From NCBI RefSeq assembly GCF_900091625.1, contig NZ_FMIC01000002.1:806001-870000 (forward strand): a stretch of 64,000 bases of DNA, given 5' to 3'. The position numbers and the translations under genes were made by a program. Under the pieces are notes generated by a model. It ran no database searches. It had not been told where the DNA came from and saw only the letters and a program-made list of their open reading frames with translations. Position 1 is the first letter of the stretch, and every line of letters begins with the position of its first letter. This document shows positions 63,234 to 64,000 of this stretch, in pieces. The stretch comes from Micromonospora peucetia (GTDB lineage Bacteria; Actinomycetota; Actinomycetes; Mycobacteriales; Micromonosporaceae).

Positions 63234-64000
63234 ATGCATCGTCGTCTCTTCCCCCGGACTCTCGCGCTGGCGGCGCTGGTGGCCGCCGCGGCCACGGCAG
63301 GCGCCCCCACCGCCACCGCCGAGTCCCCGACCCCCGCGGCGATCCGCCTGAACGCCACCATCGACGCGATCCTCGCCGACAGCCGGCTGGCCGGGGCGCA
63401 GGCCTCGGTGGTGGTCAAGGACGCGACCACCGGGGAGACGGTCTACCACCGCAACGGCGACCGCCGCCTGGTGCCCGCCTCCAACACCAAGCTGCTGACC
63501 TCGGCGGCGGCGCTGGAACTGCTCGGGCCGGGGCACCGCTTCAGCACCGAGGTGCGGACCAGCGGCACCCGTCACGCGGGCCTGGTCTCCGGCAACCTCT
63601 ACCTGCGCGGCGGCGGCGACCCGACCATGCTGGCCGCCGACTACGACGCGCTGGCCGCGCAGGTCGCCGCCGCGGGCGTCCGGGTCGTCACCGGCAACCT
63701 GGTGGCCGACGACACCCGCTACGACAGCACCCGCCTCGGCCCGGACTGGACCTGGGACGACGAGCCGTACTACTACGCCGCGCAGGTCTCCGCCCTGACC
63801 GTGGCGCCGGACACCGACTACGACGCGGGCACCGTCATCGTCCACGCCGCCCCCGGCGCGACGGCCGGCGCCCGCCCGGTCGTCGCCACCACCCCGGCCA
63901 CCGGCTACCTGAAGATCGACAACCGGGCCGAGACGGTCGCCGCCGGGGAGACGTCCCTCTCCTTCGAGCGCGGGCACGGCGGCAACACGGTGGTGGTCAC
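63234..64000 (+). CDS. dacB: D-alanyl-D-alanine carboxypeptidase/endopeptidase (PBP4), 5' part
   Basis: The first 255 codons are present; the gene runs off the window. A signal peptide (about 1-29) is followed by the penicillin-binding fold with the active-site SxxK as SNTK in LVPASNTKLLTSA (near residue 82) and the domain II insertion typical of class C PBPs (GNLYLRGGGDPT, DDTRYD). It trims peptidoglycan peptides outside the membrane. CAGCAT, a weak -10, lies 6 nt before the ATG. Confidence 0.92.
   Translation, partial: MHRRLFPRTLALAALVAAAATAGAPTATAESPTPAAIRLNATIDAILADSRLAGAQASVVVKDATTGETVYHRNGDRRLVPASNTKLLTSAAALELLGPGHRFSTEVRTSGTRHAGLVSGNLYLRGGGDPTMLAADYDALAAQVAAAGVRVVTGNLVADDTRYDSTRLGPDWTWDDEPYYYAAQVSALTVAPDTDYDAGTVIVHAAPGATAGARPVVATTPATGYLKIDNRAETVAAGETSLSFERGHGGNTVVV

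Overview
The window is high-GC actinobacterial DNA (GTG/TTG starts, ATGA/GTGA stop-start overlaps, leaderless TANNNT promoters). Family content points to Micromonosporaceae, most likely Micromonospora or a close relative: a CysO/Mec/CysM cysteine pathway, a CebR-type cellulase operator, and several short dispersed palindromes in convergent gaps. This assignment is inference. No transposase, prophage, CRISPR array or rRNA was seen; there is one tRNA (Leu-TAG). The sequence ends inside a gene at both edges.

Layout. 1-2026: tail of a MauE/DoxX-type membrane protein, a membrane-anchored DsbA-like oxidoreductase and a membrane protein, all overlapping. 2327-4967 (minus): a CbiM / PDGLE / CbiQ / CbiO metal importer behind a Nur-like palindrome, which suggests nickel. 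5559-8551: Bcp peroxiredoxin, tRNA-Leu, GNAT, MOSC protein and a methyltransferase. 8710-22906: a surface-polysaccharide block with an LCP ligase, polyprenyl-phosphate sugar transferase, GH10 xylanase, flippase, GT4, a tightly overlapped nucleotide-sugar cassette (reductase, 4,6-dehydratase, nucleotidyltransferase), GT2, an O-antigen-ligase-like protein and a large protein that looks like a degenerate kinase lobe joined to a dead trypsin-like domain. 23052-31019: a histidine-utilisation operon led by its RpiR-type regulator (hutU, M20 amidohydrolase, hutF, hutI, hutH). 31045-37941 (minus): rdgB/rph, an MBL hydrolase, mec-cysO-cysM, clpS-DUF2017 and a degenerate dynamin-like GTPase. 38144-44020: a LAL-type LuxR regulator, pncB-pncA NAD salvage and an MFS transporter. 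44529-47554 (minus): ctaD and an FAD monooxygenase. 47860-51161: a GH12-CBM2 cellulase, an alpha/beta hydrolase, and an amidase whose Tat signal lies on a separate overlapping ORF. 51338-56780: aldo/keto reductase, LigD-type 3'-phosphoesterase with a dead ligase domain, threonine synthase, GH15 glycosidase and cupin. 57046-60265: a PhoP/Q-like two-component system with a PepSY target protein. 60389-64000: beta-family protein, cysteine-free IscA-like protein, flavin monooxygenase and a partial PBP4.

The points most worth following are the CysO carrier with a 36-residue repeat-built tail after its Gly-Gly, several proteins with family folds but lost catalytic residues (protease-like, ligase-like, GTPase-like, IscA-like), the split Tat-signal/amidase pair, a 71-bp inverted-repeat element present twice in convergent gaps, an amidohydrolase whose start codon lies inside a repeat, and an 11-bp-spaced direct-repeat operator shared by the two-component system and its PepSY gene.
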